Origin: Dehalococcoidia bacterium
GTDB taxonomy: Bacteria; Chloroflexota; Dehalococcoidia; GIF9; AB-539-J10
DNA: 36,492 nt
Direction: 5' to 3'
NCBI GenBank assembly: GCA_003556385.1
Contig: PWRA01000117.1
Span: 1-36,492 of the forward strand
The notes below the pieces were generated by a model that was given only the letters and a program-made list of their open reading frames with translations, made no database searches and was not told where the DNA came from. Of this stretch, positions 16,845 to 24,950 are shown piece by piece (position 1 is the first letter of the stretch; the number at the start of each line of letters is the position of its first letter). The translations under genes were made by a program, and so were the position numbers.

Positions 16845-19800
16845 TCACTTCTCCAGGTCGCATCTCAGGCAACGCCCGGCCTCCTGCCTTGCTTTCTCCT
16901 CGGAAAAGCCCAACTCTACCTCTGTGAAGCTGTCTTTCCTTTCCTGTATCGGAAGGTAAGGCACCTCCGGCCTGAACTGCGATTCCCAGCTTTCCTCCTC
17001 CTCTCGCATCGGTGCTTCTTCGATGACCTCGGGCTTCAGGTCATACATCTCAACCCGCGAGGCGTCGCCCCTGAGATATTTGTCTATAGCCATCGCTCCG
17101 CGCCGGCCGGCAGCGATGGCATCGATGACCATACCCGGACCGAAGACAAAATCGCCGCCGGCGAAGACCCCGGGGACGTTGGTTACGAGCGTGTTGTCGT
17201 CTACTGCCAGCCGTTCCCAGCGGGTACGCTCAAGAGCGCTATCGGGCGGCAGGAACGACAGGTCGGGAGCTTGCCCGACAGCGGCGATGACAGTATCGGC
17301 CGGGACAAAGAATTCCGAGCCGGGAACAGGGATCGGGCGACGCCTTCCGCCGGGGTCGGGTTCGCCCAGTTGCATGCGGACACACTGCAAACCGGTCACC
17401 TTCCAGTGATCGCTTACGATGCGGGTGGGGCTGACCAGGAAGCTGATGCGCACGCCCTCAGCCAGGGTCTCGTCGCACTCCACCTCGGTGACCGGCATTT
17501 CCTCCCGCGACCGACGGTATAGGACGCCAACCTCGTCGGCCCCGAGGCGCAGGGCCGTGCGGGAGGAGTCAAGGGCCACGTTACCGCCTCCGATGACGGC
17601 CACGCTGCGCCCGATCTTGATGGGCTTGCCGACCTTTACGTCCCTCAGGAACCTCAGACCGTAATAGAAGCCCTCGACATCATCCAGTTCGCCTGGTATG
17701 CCGATGCTCTGGCTCCTTTGTGCGCCGGCGGCGATGAAGACGGCTTCGAAGCCACTGTTCCTGATATCCTCAACGGTGAAGTTCACGTTGACCGGGGTGT
17801 TGTAGTTTATGTCAACTCCCCGCCTCTCTATATAGTCTATCTCCTGCTTGATGACCCGCCTCGGCAGTCGAAAGTCGGGCAGCGCTACCGATAGCATGCC
17901 CCCGCCCACCGGCAGGGCCTCGAAGACCGTGACGGGGTAGCCTATCTGCGCCAGGAAATAGGCACAGGACAGTCCGGCAGGCCCCGCCCCGACCACCGCC
18001 ACCTTCTGGCTCTGAGTCCGGGGAAATGGCTCCGGATCATGTAGCTCATTGAGGTGATCGAAGTACCAGTCGGCGGCAAAGCGCTTGAGGGACCTGATGG
18101 CTACCGACTCGTCCAGCTCGCCGCGGCGGCACCTGCCTTCACATGGGTGATGACAGATCCGGCCGCATATCGCGGGGAAGGGATTGCGCTCTCTGATGGT
18201 GTCTACGGCCTCCAGATATTCACCGCTGGCGATCTGAGACACGTACTTGGGAACGTTGATTCCTACCGGGCACGTATGCTGACACGGCGACACCATGAGG
18301 GCATCGCAGACGGCCGCCGGGCATCTCTTCTCGCGTATGTGCATCTCGTATTCCTGCCTGAAGTAGTCGAGCGTGGTGAGTACGGGATTGGGACAGGTCT
18401 GGCCGAGTCCGCACAGCGAGGACTCCTTTACCGTCCTGGCGATGGTAAGCAAAGCGTCCATGTCCTCCTCGCGCCCCTTGCCCCGGGTGATCCGGGTCAG
18501 TATCTCCAGCATCTGCCTGGTTCCCAGACGGCAGGGGACACACTTGCCACAGGACTCCTCCTGGGTGAAGCTCAAGAAATACCGGGCCACCTCCACCATG
18601 CAGGTGGTCTCGTCCAGCACGACCATGCCCCCTGACCCCATGATGGAGCCCAGTTGTGCCAGCGTTTCGTACTCCACCGGCGAATCGAGGAACTGTGCAG
18701 GTATGCAGCCGCCCGAAGGGCCTCCCGTCTGCACGGCCTTGAACCGCCTGCCTCGCGGGATACCGCCTCCGATATCGAAGATGATGGTGGAGAGGGAGGT
18801 GCCCATGGGCACCTCGACCAGCCCGCTGTTGGCGATCTTCCCCGTGAGGGCAAAGACGGCGGTCCCTCTGGTCTTTTCGGTGCCTATACCGGCAAACCAT
18901 GCGGCTCCCCTGTCGATGATGACCGGGACCGAGGCCAGGCTCTTTACATTGTTGATGGTAGTGGGCCTTCCCTCCAGGCCGGATTGGGCGGGGAACGGGG
19001 GGCGGGGACGCGGCATGCCCCTGCGGCTCTCGATGGACGCCATGAGAGCTGTCTCCTCGCCGCACACGAAGGCTCCTGCGCCTTCCTTGATATGGACGCG
19101 GAAATCAAAACCTGAGCTAAGGATGCCTTCCCCCAGGAAATTCTTCTTCTGCGCCTGCTCCAGGGCAATGCGGATACGCTTCACCGCCAGGGGATACTCC
19201 GCGCGGACATAGATATAGCCCTCGTGGGCGGCCATCGCATACCCGGCGATGGCCAGCCCTTCAACAACAGCGTGTGGGTCTGCCTCCAGGATGGAACGGT
19301 CCATGAAGGCGCCGGGGTCGCCTTCGTCGGCATTGCATATCACGTATTTCTTCTTCCCGGTAGCATTGCGGCAGAATTCCCACTTGAGACCGGTGGGAAA
19401 ACCGGCGCCGCCCCGCCCACGGAGCCCCGACTTCTTGACCTCCTCGATTACCTGGTCTGGCGTCATGAGAAGGGCCTTTCTCAGTGCCCGATAGCCCCCG
19501 CGGGCGACATAGTGGTCGATCCTCTCGGGGTTGATCTGGCCGCAGTTGCGGAGGATCACGCGTTGTTGTCTCCTGTAGAAGTCTATCTCCGAATAGTACG
19601 GTATGGCCTCGCCAGTCGCGGGATCACGGTAGAAAAGACGTTCCACGGGCCTGCCATCCCGGAGATGCGAGTCTACGATTTCAGGGACATCTTCCACCTG
19701 AACGTGGGTATAGAAGATGCCTTCCGGCTCCACGACTACGTTGGGGCCCTGCTCGCAGAAGCCGTGGCAACCGGTGAAATCCACCTCGATACGGGCCATC

Positions 19801-19922
19801 CCCTGCCCGCCGGTCGCCTCACGGAGCGCGTCATAGACAGCGCCAGCGCCGCTGGAGACGCATCCCGTTCCTTCACAGACGAGTACACTACGGCGGTTCT
19901 GCATATCGTTCTCTCTGCTCAT
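16845..19922 (-). CDS. NuoF-GltD fusion: diaphorase joined to an NfnB/GltD-type FAD/NAD(P) oxidoreductase
   Basis: The 1025-residue protein combines four parts. Residues 10-95 are a thioredoxin-like [2Fe-2S] domain (C16, C21, C52, C56). Residues 125-540 are a NuoF/HydB diaphorase with the FMN/NADH loop GLRGRGGAGFPTGLKW (166-181), the CGEETALM and RPRPPFPAQ motifs, and a [4Fe-4S] site (C458, C461, C464, C504). Residues 545-625 are a GltD-type N-terminal Fe-S domain (C547, C551, C586, C590, C594, C598). Residues 640-950 are an FAD domain (VAVVGAGPAGLS) and a second nucleotide domain (VAVIGGGNVALD, LYRRSREEMP). It could oxidise or reduce NAD(H) at the NuoF site and NAD(P)(H) at the GltD-like site, and is a candidate for flavin-based bifurcation. 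ATG 19922 overlaps nuoE by 35 bases; ATG 19904 is an alternative with GAGAG upstream. Confidence 0.9.
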   Translation of the reverse strand: MSRENDMQNRRSVLVCEGTGCVSSGAGAVYDALREATGGQGMARIEVDFTGCHGFCEQGPNVVVEPEGIFYTHVQVEDVPEIVDSHLRDGRPVERLFYRDPATGEAIPYYSEIDFYRRQQRVILRNCGQINPERIDHYVARGGYRALRKALLMTPDQVIEEVKKSGLRGRGGAGFPTGLKWEFCRNATGKKKYVICNADEGDPGAFMDRSILEADPHAVVEGLAIAGYAMAAHEGYIYVRAEYPLAVKRIRIALEQAQKKNFLGEGILSSGFDFRVHIKEGAGAFVCGEETALMASIESRRGMPRPRPPFPAQSGLEGRPTTINNVKSLASVPVIIDRGAAWFAGIGTEKTRGTAVFALTGKIANSGLVEVPMGTSLSTIIFDIGGGIPRGRRFKAVQTGGPSGGCIPAQFLDSPVEYETLAQLGSIMGSGGMVVLDETTCMVEVARYFLSFTQEESCGKCVPCRLGTRQMLEILTRITRGKGREEDMDALLTIARTVKESSLCGLGQTCPNPVLTTLDYFRQEYEMHIREKRCPAAVCDALMVSPCQHTCPVGINVPKYVSQIASGEYLEAVDTIRERNPFPAICGRICHHPCEGRCRRGELDESVAIRSLKRFAADWYFDHLNELHDPEPFPRTQSQKVAVVGAGPAGLSCAYFLAQIGYPVTVFEALPVGGGMLSVALPDFRLPRRVIKQEIDYIERRGVDINYNTPVNVNFTVEDIRNSGFEAVFIAAGAQRSQSIGIPGELDDVEGFYYGLRFLRDVKVGKPIKIGRSVAVIGGGNVALDSSRTALRLGADEVGVLYRRSREEMPVTEVECDETLAEGVRISFLVSPTRIVSDHWKVTGLQCVRMQLGEPDPGGRRRPIPVPGSEFFVPADTVIAAVGQAPDLSFLPPDSALERTRWERLAVDDNTLVTNVPGVFAGGDFVFGPGMVIDAIAAGRRGAMAIDKYLRGDASRVEMYDLKPEVIEEAPMREEEESWESQFRPEVPYLPIQERKDSFTEVELGFSEEKARQEAGRCLRCDLEK

Positions 19923-20391
19923 GGTCTCTGAACAGCGCCTCCGTCTTCCTCGGGTTCATATGGCCATAGACCTGGTCGGCCACAACTATGTTGGGGGCGA
20001 GCGCACAAACGCCGATGCAGGCTACGGTCTCCAGCGTGTATTCCATGTCTGGGGTCGTCTCGCCCTCCTCTATACCCAGATGCTGCTTCACCAGCTTCAG
20101 TATCGTCTTCCCTCCCCGTACATGGCAGGCAGTGCCCCGGCACACCCTGACGATCTTTCTGCCGCGGGGCTCGGTGTAGAGCTGAGTATAGAAACTGATC
20201 ACGCCCTGCACCTGGCTCGGGAAGAGTCCCAGACTCCTGGCTATAATGGATATGGACTGTGGAGGGATGAATCCGACCTCGTTCTGGATTTCCTGTAAGA
20301 GCGGTATCATCGCCCACTTCTGCCCGCTATGTCTGGACACAATGCCCTGTATATGGGCGAGATCGGCCCCCGTGATCGTCGCGTCATCCAT
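19888..20391 (-). CDS. NuoE-like thioredoxin-fold [2Fe-2S] subunit
   Basis: From the ATG at 20391 this is 167 residues: a helical N-terminus, then the thioredoxin-like [2Fe-2S] domain with VCRGTACHVRGG (CX4C) and VACIGVCALAPN (CX3C). Such subunits dock on NuoF and relay electrons in complex I, bifurcating hydrogenases and HylC-type formate dehydrogenases. The frame extends to a GTG at 20433, but the ATG with AAAGGA 9 bases upstream fits the family start better. It lies between the FDH-like gene and the NuoF-GltD fusion and overlaps the latter, which implies coupled synthesis of a complex. All four cluster cysteines are present. Confidence 0.92.
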   Translation of the reverse strand: MDDATITGADLAHIQGIVSRHSGQKWAMIPLLQEIQNEVGFIPPQSISIIARSLGLFPSQVQGVISFYTQLYTEPRGRKIVRVCRGTACHVRGGKTILKLVKQHLGIEEGETTPDMEYTLETVACIGVCALAPNIVVADQVYGHMNPRKTEALFRDHEQRERYAEPP

Positions 20392-20443
20392 CTGGTGCCA
20401 TCCTTTCAGTTCGCCCTCCGGCCTGTCTAACACCGCGCCTGTC

Positions 20444-20464
20444 GTCCGCGCCGCCTGCGCGGAC
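20444..20464 (-). other. GC-rich stem-loop between the FDH-like and nuoE genes
   Basis: GTCCGCGC and GCGCGGAC form a perfect 8-bp stem around a 5-base loop in the 99-base gap after the FDH-like stop. There is no T-run, so it is more likely an mRNA processing or stability element, or a partial attenuator, than a full terminator. Confidence 0.4.
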
Positions 20465-20490
20465 AGGCCGGGGCGCTCCCGGTCGTGCCA

Positions 20491-23193
20491 TTACATCCCG
20501 GGTTCCTTTTCTACTCTCACGCTGCATGCTTTCAGTGAGGGTGCTCCGGTCCCGGGGTCGGTCACGATGGGCAACAAGCCACTAAACGATGTCCCCGGGA
20601 ATGAGACCGGCATGAAGAGCAGCCCCTCGGGCACCGAACCGGACACCTTTACCACCGAGCTGGCCCTGCCAATTGCCGAGACCAGGTTGACCTTCTCACC
20701 TTCGGTGATGGACAGCTCCCTGGCATCGGCTTCACAGATTTCCACAAAGGGTTCGGGGCAGAATCTCTGCAATCGCGGAGACCGTGAGCTTCTCGAGCCG
20801 GTGCCGAAGTGCTCGGGAATGGCCCCGCCGAGCAGGGTAAGAGGATATTCCCTTTGCGCCCTGGCGGGCGGAACGTACTCAACAGGACAAAAGCGCGCGA
20901 AGCCCTCTGCGAACTGCCCGCCGTGCATCCGCCCAACGCCCCGGGAAGCGGTCGACTCAGCCCTGTCCAGACTCCTCGCCTCCGGGTCCACCTGATCGAC
21001 CCCCTCATATGAGCTATAGGCTGGCAACCGACAGCAATCCGCTATCTCATCCAGGACGTCCTGGGCCGAGGAATAGGGCATGGGGGCTCCCATCCTCTCT
21101 GCCACCCGCAGGACTATCTCCCAGTCGGGTAAGCTCTCGCCCGGCGGATCGATTGCCTTCTGCACCTTCCGCACCGTGCCCTCGAAACTGGTGAATGTGC
21201 CGTCTCGTTCGGCGAAGCTTGCCGCCGGTAGAACCACGTCCGCCTGTCTCGCCGTTTCGGTCAAAAACATGTCCTGTACCACGAGGAACTCCAGCGAGGC
21301 CAGGCTTTTGCCGATCAGACTGGAATCGGGGAAGCTCACCATCGGGTTTTCCCCCACGATGTACATGCCTCTGATATTCCGCTCCTGTGCCTGTTGCATA
21401 ATCTCCAGGGCCGTCAGGCCGGGTCTGGCCGGAAGGTCGGCGCCCCAGCGTTCTTCGAATTGCCGCCTGGCGGTCGCATCGGCCAGGCTGTGATATCCGG
21501 GGAGAAATCCGGGCAGCATGCCCATGTCGCACGCTCCCTGACCGTTGTTCTCTCTTTGCAGCGCATAGACGCCGCCTCCCCGGCGCCCGATGTTACCGGT
21601 CAGCAATGCCAGGTTGGCCAGGGCCCGCACGCCGTCCGTTCCTCCGCGGTGCTGAGTGATCCCGGTGCCAAAGACGATTGCCGCCCGGCTCGCCCGAGCA
21701 TAGAGCCGGCCGGCGGTAGTGATCTCCAGAGCCGGAACGCCCGTAGCCCCCTCGACACGGTCCGGGGTGTACTCCTTCAGGCTCTCGACGTAGGCGCTAA
21801 GGTTGTCCGTTCTCCGGCCCACGAACTCCTCGTCCACCAGTCCTTCCTCGGTGATCACCCTGGCCAGCCCGTTCAGCAGCGCCACGTCCGTGCCGACCGT
21901 GGGTCGTAGCCAGAGATGAGCGAACAGAGCGAGCCCGATCCTCCTGGGGTCTGCCAACAGCAGCGTGGCACCTCTCTGCTTGACGGCGCGCTTAATGGCG
22001 TATCCGACGGCAGGAGCCGAGGAGCCGGGGTCGGCTCCGACAACAAAGATAAGGTCGGATTGCTCCAGGTCGCTGAGGTGATTGGTAGTACCCGAGAAGC
22101 CGAGGGTCGAGCCCAGCCCAACGCGGCTGGCGGCGTTATACAGCCGGCCTCCGTTATCGATGTTGTCGGTGCCCAACACGGACCGGGCGAGCCTCTGCAA
22201 GAGATAGTTTTCTTCGTTGGTGCACCGCGACGAGCCCAGCACGGCCAGACTGTCACCGCCATATTCGTCCTTTATGCGCTTGAATCGACTAGCTACAATA
22301 TGTAATGCTTCATCCCAGGATACTTCCTCGAGGCCGCTGTCCCTTCTGGCCCAAGGTGTGAAAAGCCTCTCCGGGCTATGCACAAAATCGCAGCCGTAGC
22401 TCCCCCTGATGCAAAGGGTGCCAGTGTTCGGCGTATCCTCCTTGCCCGGCACCACCCTCACCACGCGATTATCCTTCACTTCCAGGCCCATGCTACAGCC
22501 ACAGCCGCAGTACGGGCAGGTCGTCTGCACGACGGTCTGAGCGGTACCCCTGTACGCTCCTTCCTTTTCCATCAGCGCACCCGTCGGACACAGTGCCACA
22601 CAGGTGCCGCAAAAGCTACACTCGGATTCTTCGAGGGGCAGATCACCCAACGTTGTCGGTACGGTCGTGAATCCCCGCCGGAAGTAATCGATAGCGCCCT
22701 CCACAACCAGGTCCTGACAGGCCCTGATGCATCTAGCACACAGGATGCACTTGCTGAGGTCGCGTTCCAGGAAGGGGTTGGCCTCGACTATGCTGGCTAG
22801 CTGAGGAATCCTCTGCAGATCGACCGCTCCGATGTCCAGGTCCGATGCGATCTTGCGCAACTGGCAGCGGTTGCCCTTGTTGCACACCAGGCAGGCATCG
22901 GGATGACTGGCAAGCATGAGCTTCACTATAGTCCGGCGGCTCTCCAGGACCTTATCGGACAGCGTATTGATCACCATTCCGGGTGCGATGGGAGCGACAC
23001 AGGAAGCGACCAGGGAGCCGCTTCGTTCGTCTTCCACGAGGCACACTCGACAGGCCCCCATCGAGGGAAGCCGGGGATGATGGCACAGAGTAGGAATATC
23101 CACGCCCGATTCCTCGGCCAACTCCAGAACGGTCATACCCGGTTGGCCGCTTACTTCTCGCCCATCAAGCGTTATGGTTATTGTCGGCTGCAA
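20491..23193 (-). CDS. FDH-like/NuoG-like molybdopterin oxidoreductase lacking the catalytic Cys/Sec
   Basis: From the TTG at 23193 the protein has 900 residues. It carries an N-terminal [2Fe-2S] domain (C37, C48, C51, C65), a His-Cys [4Fe-4S] site (H97, C101, C104, C110), two ferredoxin clusters (C149-C152-C155-C159 and C192-C195-C198-C202), a molybdopterin-type [4Fe-4S] site (C226, C229, C233, C261), the large cofactor domain and a C-terminal molydopterin-binding domain (from about 780). The match to FdhA is close (LGSSRCTNEENYLLQ), but the usual ARL-C/U-H motif reads GRL-Y352-N353. Formate dehydrogenase activity is therefore doubtful. The TTG is preceded by AAGGAGG at 7 bases; the upstream ATG at 23241 is buried in a hairpin. 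It is the first gene of the NuoE/NuoF-GltD/MetVF operon. Confidence 0.88.
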   Translation of the reverse strand: MQPTITITLDGREVSGQPGMTVLELAEESGVDIPTLCHHPRLPSMGACRVCLVEDERSGSLVASCVAPIAPGMVINTLSDKVLESRRTIVKLMLASHPDACLVCNKGNRCQLRKIASDLDIGAVDLQRIPQLASIVEANPFLERDLSKCILCARCIRACQDLVVEGAIDYFRRGFTTVPTTLGDLPLEESECSFCGTCVALCPTGALMEKEGAYRGTAQTVVQTTCPYCGCGCSMGLEVKDNRVVRVVPGKEDTPNTGTLCIRGSYGCDFVHSPERLFTPWARRDSGLEEVSWDEALHIVASRFKRIKDEYGGDSLAVLGSSRCTNEENYLLQRLARSVLGTDNIDNGGRLYNAASRVGLGSTLGFSGTTNHLSDLEQSDLIFVVGADPGSSAPAVGYAIKRAVKQRGATLLLADPRRIGLALFAHLWLRPTVGTDVALLNGLARVITEEGLVDEEFVGRRTDNLSAYVESLKEYTPDRVEGATGVPALEITTAGRLYARASRAAIVFGTGITQHRGGTDGVRALANLALLTGNIGRRGGGVYALQRENNGQGACDMGMLPGFLPGYHSLADATARRQFEERWGADLPARPGLTALEIMQQAQERNIRGMYIVGENPMVSFPDSSLIGKSLASLEFLVVQDMFLTETARQADVVLPAASFAERDGTFTSFEGTVRKVQKAIDPPGESLPDWEIVLRVAERMGAPMPYSSAQDVLDEIADCCRLPAYSSYEGVDQVDPEARSLDRAESTASRGVGRMHGGQFAEGFARFCPVEYVPPARAQREYPLTLLGGAIPEHFGTGSRSSRSPRLQRFCPEPFVEICEADARELSITEGEKVNLVSAIGRASSVVKVSGSVPEGLLFMPVSFPGTSFSGLLPIVTDPGTGAPSLKACSVRVEKEPGM

Positions 23194-23215
23194 ACCGGCA
23201 TCCTCCTTCACAATC

Positions 23216-23239
23216 GGGCAGGCCGCGGTCGGCCTGCCC
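23216..23239 (-). other. Strong hairpin between the double-receiver gene and the redox operon
   Basis: GGGCAGGCC and GGCCTGCCC form a perfect 9-bp stem with a 6-base loop, starting 8 bases after the regulator stop and ending 22 bases before the TTG start. No T-tract follows in the minus direction. It may separate expression of regulator and enzymes by attenuation or RNA processing. Confidence 0.5.
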
Positions 23240-23247
23240 ATAAAGGA

Positions 23248-24075
23248 TCACTTGTTCTTGCCCAGGCCCTCTGGCCAGTTGGCCGAGACATAGGCGAAGG
23301 ACGGGGGGAAGTACCGTCCTTCGCCTACCGTCCTTATCCCGGTCAGGAGGTCGGAACTGGCGGCGTTCTTGGCCACAAAACCGCAGGCCCCCACCTGTTT
23401 GGCGACGAACATGTTCTCTTCTTCGTCATACTGAGTTAGAATCAGGACTTTTGTCTCCGGGCATTTCTCGGTTATTCGTTTCGTTGCTTCAAGCCCGCTC
23501 ATCACAGGCATTACTACGTCCATCACCGCTACTTTAGGCGCAAGGCGCTGCACCTTATCAACGGCGTCCCGCCCATCCACGGCCTCACCTATTACTTCCA
23601 TCTCCTCTTGCAGATTCAGCAGGGCGCAGATCGCTTCCCTCACTACGGCGTGGTCATCTACTACCAGCACCCTGATTTTCTTCAGGCCCCTGTCCAGGAA
23701 TCTTTGGGCCCAGGTCACGACTGCACCCGGCTCTACCGGCTTGATCAGGTACTGCTCCGCCTCCAGCTTCAGACCCTCATCCATACGCCATCCCTTGGTG
23801 AGACGCTCTTCGGCCGTTGCGTCCACCACAATGAGAGGGACGTCTCTCAGATGCGGGCTCTGCTTCAACCATTTGTGCAGTCGAAAGGCATCCCCACGCG
23901 GCACTATTGTGCCCAGAATCACCAGGTCGGGTTTCTGCCCGCGCGCTGCCTCCTCCGCCTGCGATCTGTCTCCGGCTGTCAGCACCTGCCACCCTATTGC
24001 CCGGCATTCAGACTGTATGTCTGCGATGAATGCCGGCTCATCATCAACCAGCAGAATACTGACCATCGTTTCCAT
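23248..24075 (-). CDS. Double-receiver protein with a degenerate first REC domain, no output domain
   Basis: This 275-residue protein has two receiver domains and little else. REC1 (about 5-125) keeps the acidic pair in LLVDDEP and the lysine in YLIKPV, but the phosphoacceptor position reads G55 (PDLVILGTIVP). REC2 (about 133-255) is complete: VLVVDDH, phosphoacceptor D186 in VMDVVMP, K236 in FVAKNA. REC2 closely resembles the receiver of the NarL-type regulator next door, yet there is no helix-turn-helix domain. It may act as a phosphate sink or as a partner of the kinase/regulator pair upstream. The ATG at 24075 is favoured over 24078 because AGGAGG lies at better spacing. It directly precedes the redox operon. 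Confidence 0.88.
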   Translation of the reverse strand: METMVSILLVDDEPAFIADIQSECRAIGWQVLTAGDRSQAEEAARGQKPDLVILGTIVPRGDAFRLHKWLKQSPHLRDVPLIVVDATAEERLTKGWRMDEGLKLEAEQYLIKPVEPGAVVTWAQRFLDRGLKKIRVLVVDDHAVVREAICALLNLQEEMEVIGEAVDGRDAVDKVQRLAPKVAVMDVVMPVMSGLEATKRITEKCPETKVLILTQYDEEENMFVAKQVGACGFVAKNAASSDLLTGIRTVGEGRYFPPSFAYVSANWPEGLGKNK

Positions 24076-24215
24076 CATTACCTCCTCGTGAACTCAAACT
24101 CTGAGTAGCCAACCGCGTGCTGCTAACACATCAAGTATAGGGCCGGGCCTACTGATGGAATAGAGGTGTTCACCCCAGATGGCAGGACAATATGCCCGCA
24201 GTTCCTGGTAGTTAA

Positions 24216-24237
24216 CCTCTCACTTATCCGTGCGAGG
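24216..24237 (-). terminator. Stem-loop after the NarL-type regulator
   Basis: CCTCGCAC and GTGAGAGG pair at 7 of 8 positions around a 6-base loop, about 60 bases past the regulator stop. It is a possible terminator or attenuator. A TATACT -10-like box at 24139-24134 further downstream could start transcription of the double-receiver gene, without a clear -35. Confidence 0.3.
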
Positions 24238-24296
24238 TTTCGCCACCATGCAGTGCAGGTCGATCCCGAGGCTGCGGGCACTCTGAGGCAGTAGGG

Positions 24297-24950
24297 TCAG
24301 ACGCTGATGATGCCCTTGCGCAGGGCGTACTTGAACAGGTCGAGACGGTTATGTATGTGGAGCTTCCCCATCAGGTTGGTCTTGTGTCTTTCTACAGTCT
24401 TGGGGCTGATGGCCAGGATTCGGGCTATCTCATGAACGGACCGTCCTTCGGCCAGCATTTTCAGTGTTTCTCTCTCCCGATCGGTCAACTGCTCGAAGGC
24501 GTCCTTGTTTCTGTCTGCTCTGGCTATCTGTCGGTAGTCTTCTACCATGAGTCTGGCTACGGACGGAGATAGAAAGGAATCGCCGCGGTACACGCACCTG
24601 ATCGCCGAGGTAAGCTCTGAAGACGCCGCTGCCTTACTAACAAAGCCGCTCGCTCCCGCTTCGATGACCGGGAAGACATGCTCGCTGTCGTCGTATTGGG
24701 TCAGCACTATGACCTTTATCTCCGGGAACTCCTTGTTTATGCGCCGGGTGGCCTCCAGTCCATCCATGAGAGGCATCACCAGGTCCATCAACACCACATT
24801 GGGCCTCAGCTTTGCAGCTATCTCCAGCGCTTCGCGTCCGTTTGTGGCCTCCCCTACCGCTTCGATATCCTCGGTCAGGGCAAGCAAGGCGCGAATACCA
24901 TCACGTACGATGGCGTGGTCATCAGTCACCAGTACTCTTATTTTTGCCAT
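24297..24950 (-). CDS. NarL/FixJ-family response regulator
   Basis: This 217-residue regulator has a receiver domain (residues 4-120; acidic pair D10-D11, phosphoacceptor D56 in LMDLVMP, K106) and a LuxR-type helix-turn-helix (about 148-210) with LTDRERETLKMLAEGRS and ISPKTVERHKTNLMGKL. It would be phosphorylated by the adjacent kinase and bind DNA. Its ATG lies inside the last 29 bases of the kinase gene, indicating a coupled two-component pair. Position upstream of the redox operon suggests that operon as a target, which is inference. Confidence 0.93.
   Translation of the reverse strand: MAKIRVLVTDDHAIVRDGIRALLALTEDIEAVGEATNGREALEIAAKLRPNVVLMDLVMPLMDGLEATRRINKEFPEIKVIVLTQYDDSEHVFPVIEAGASGFVSKAAASSELTSAIRCVYRGDSFLSPSVARLMVEDYRQIARADRNKDAFEQLTDRERETLKMLAEGRSVHEIARILAISPKTVERHKTNLMGKLHIHNRLDLFKYALRKGIISV

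Noticed and set aside
22090-22200. Hidden in-frame TGA selenocysteine or frameshift at the active-site region of the FDH-like protein.
   Set aside because: The frame is open and conserved on both sides, and the codons at the active site are plain TAT and AAC. No indel is needed to keep similarity.
23194-23241. ATG start at 23241 for the FDH-like protein.
   Set aside because: It lies at the base of a 9-bp hairpin, lacks a ribosome-binding site and encodes residues not seen in NuoG/FdhA N-termini. TTG 23193 has a strong site.
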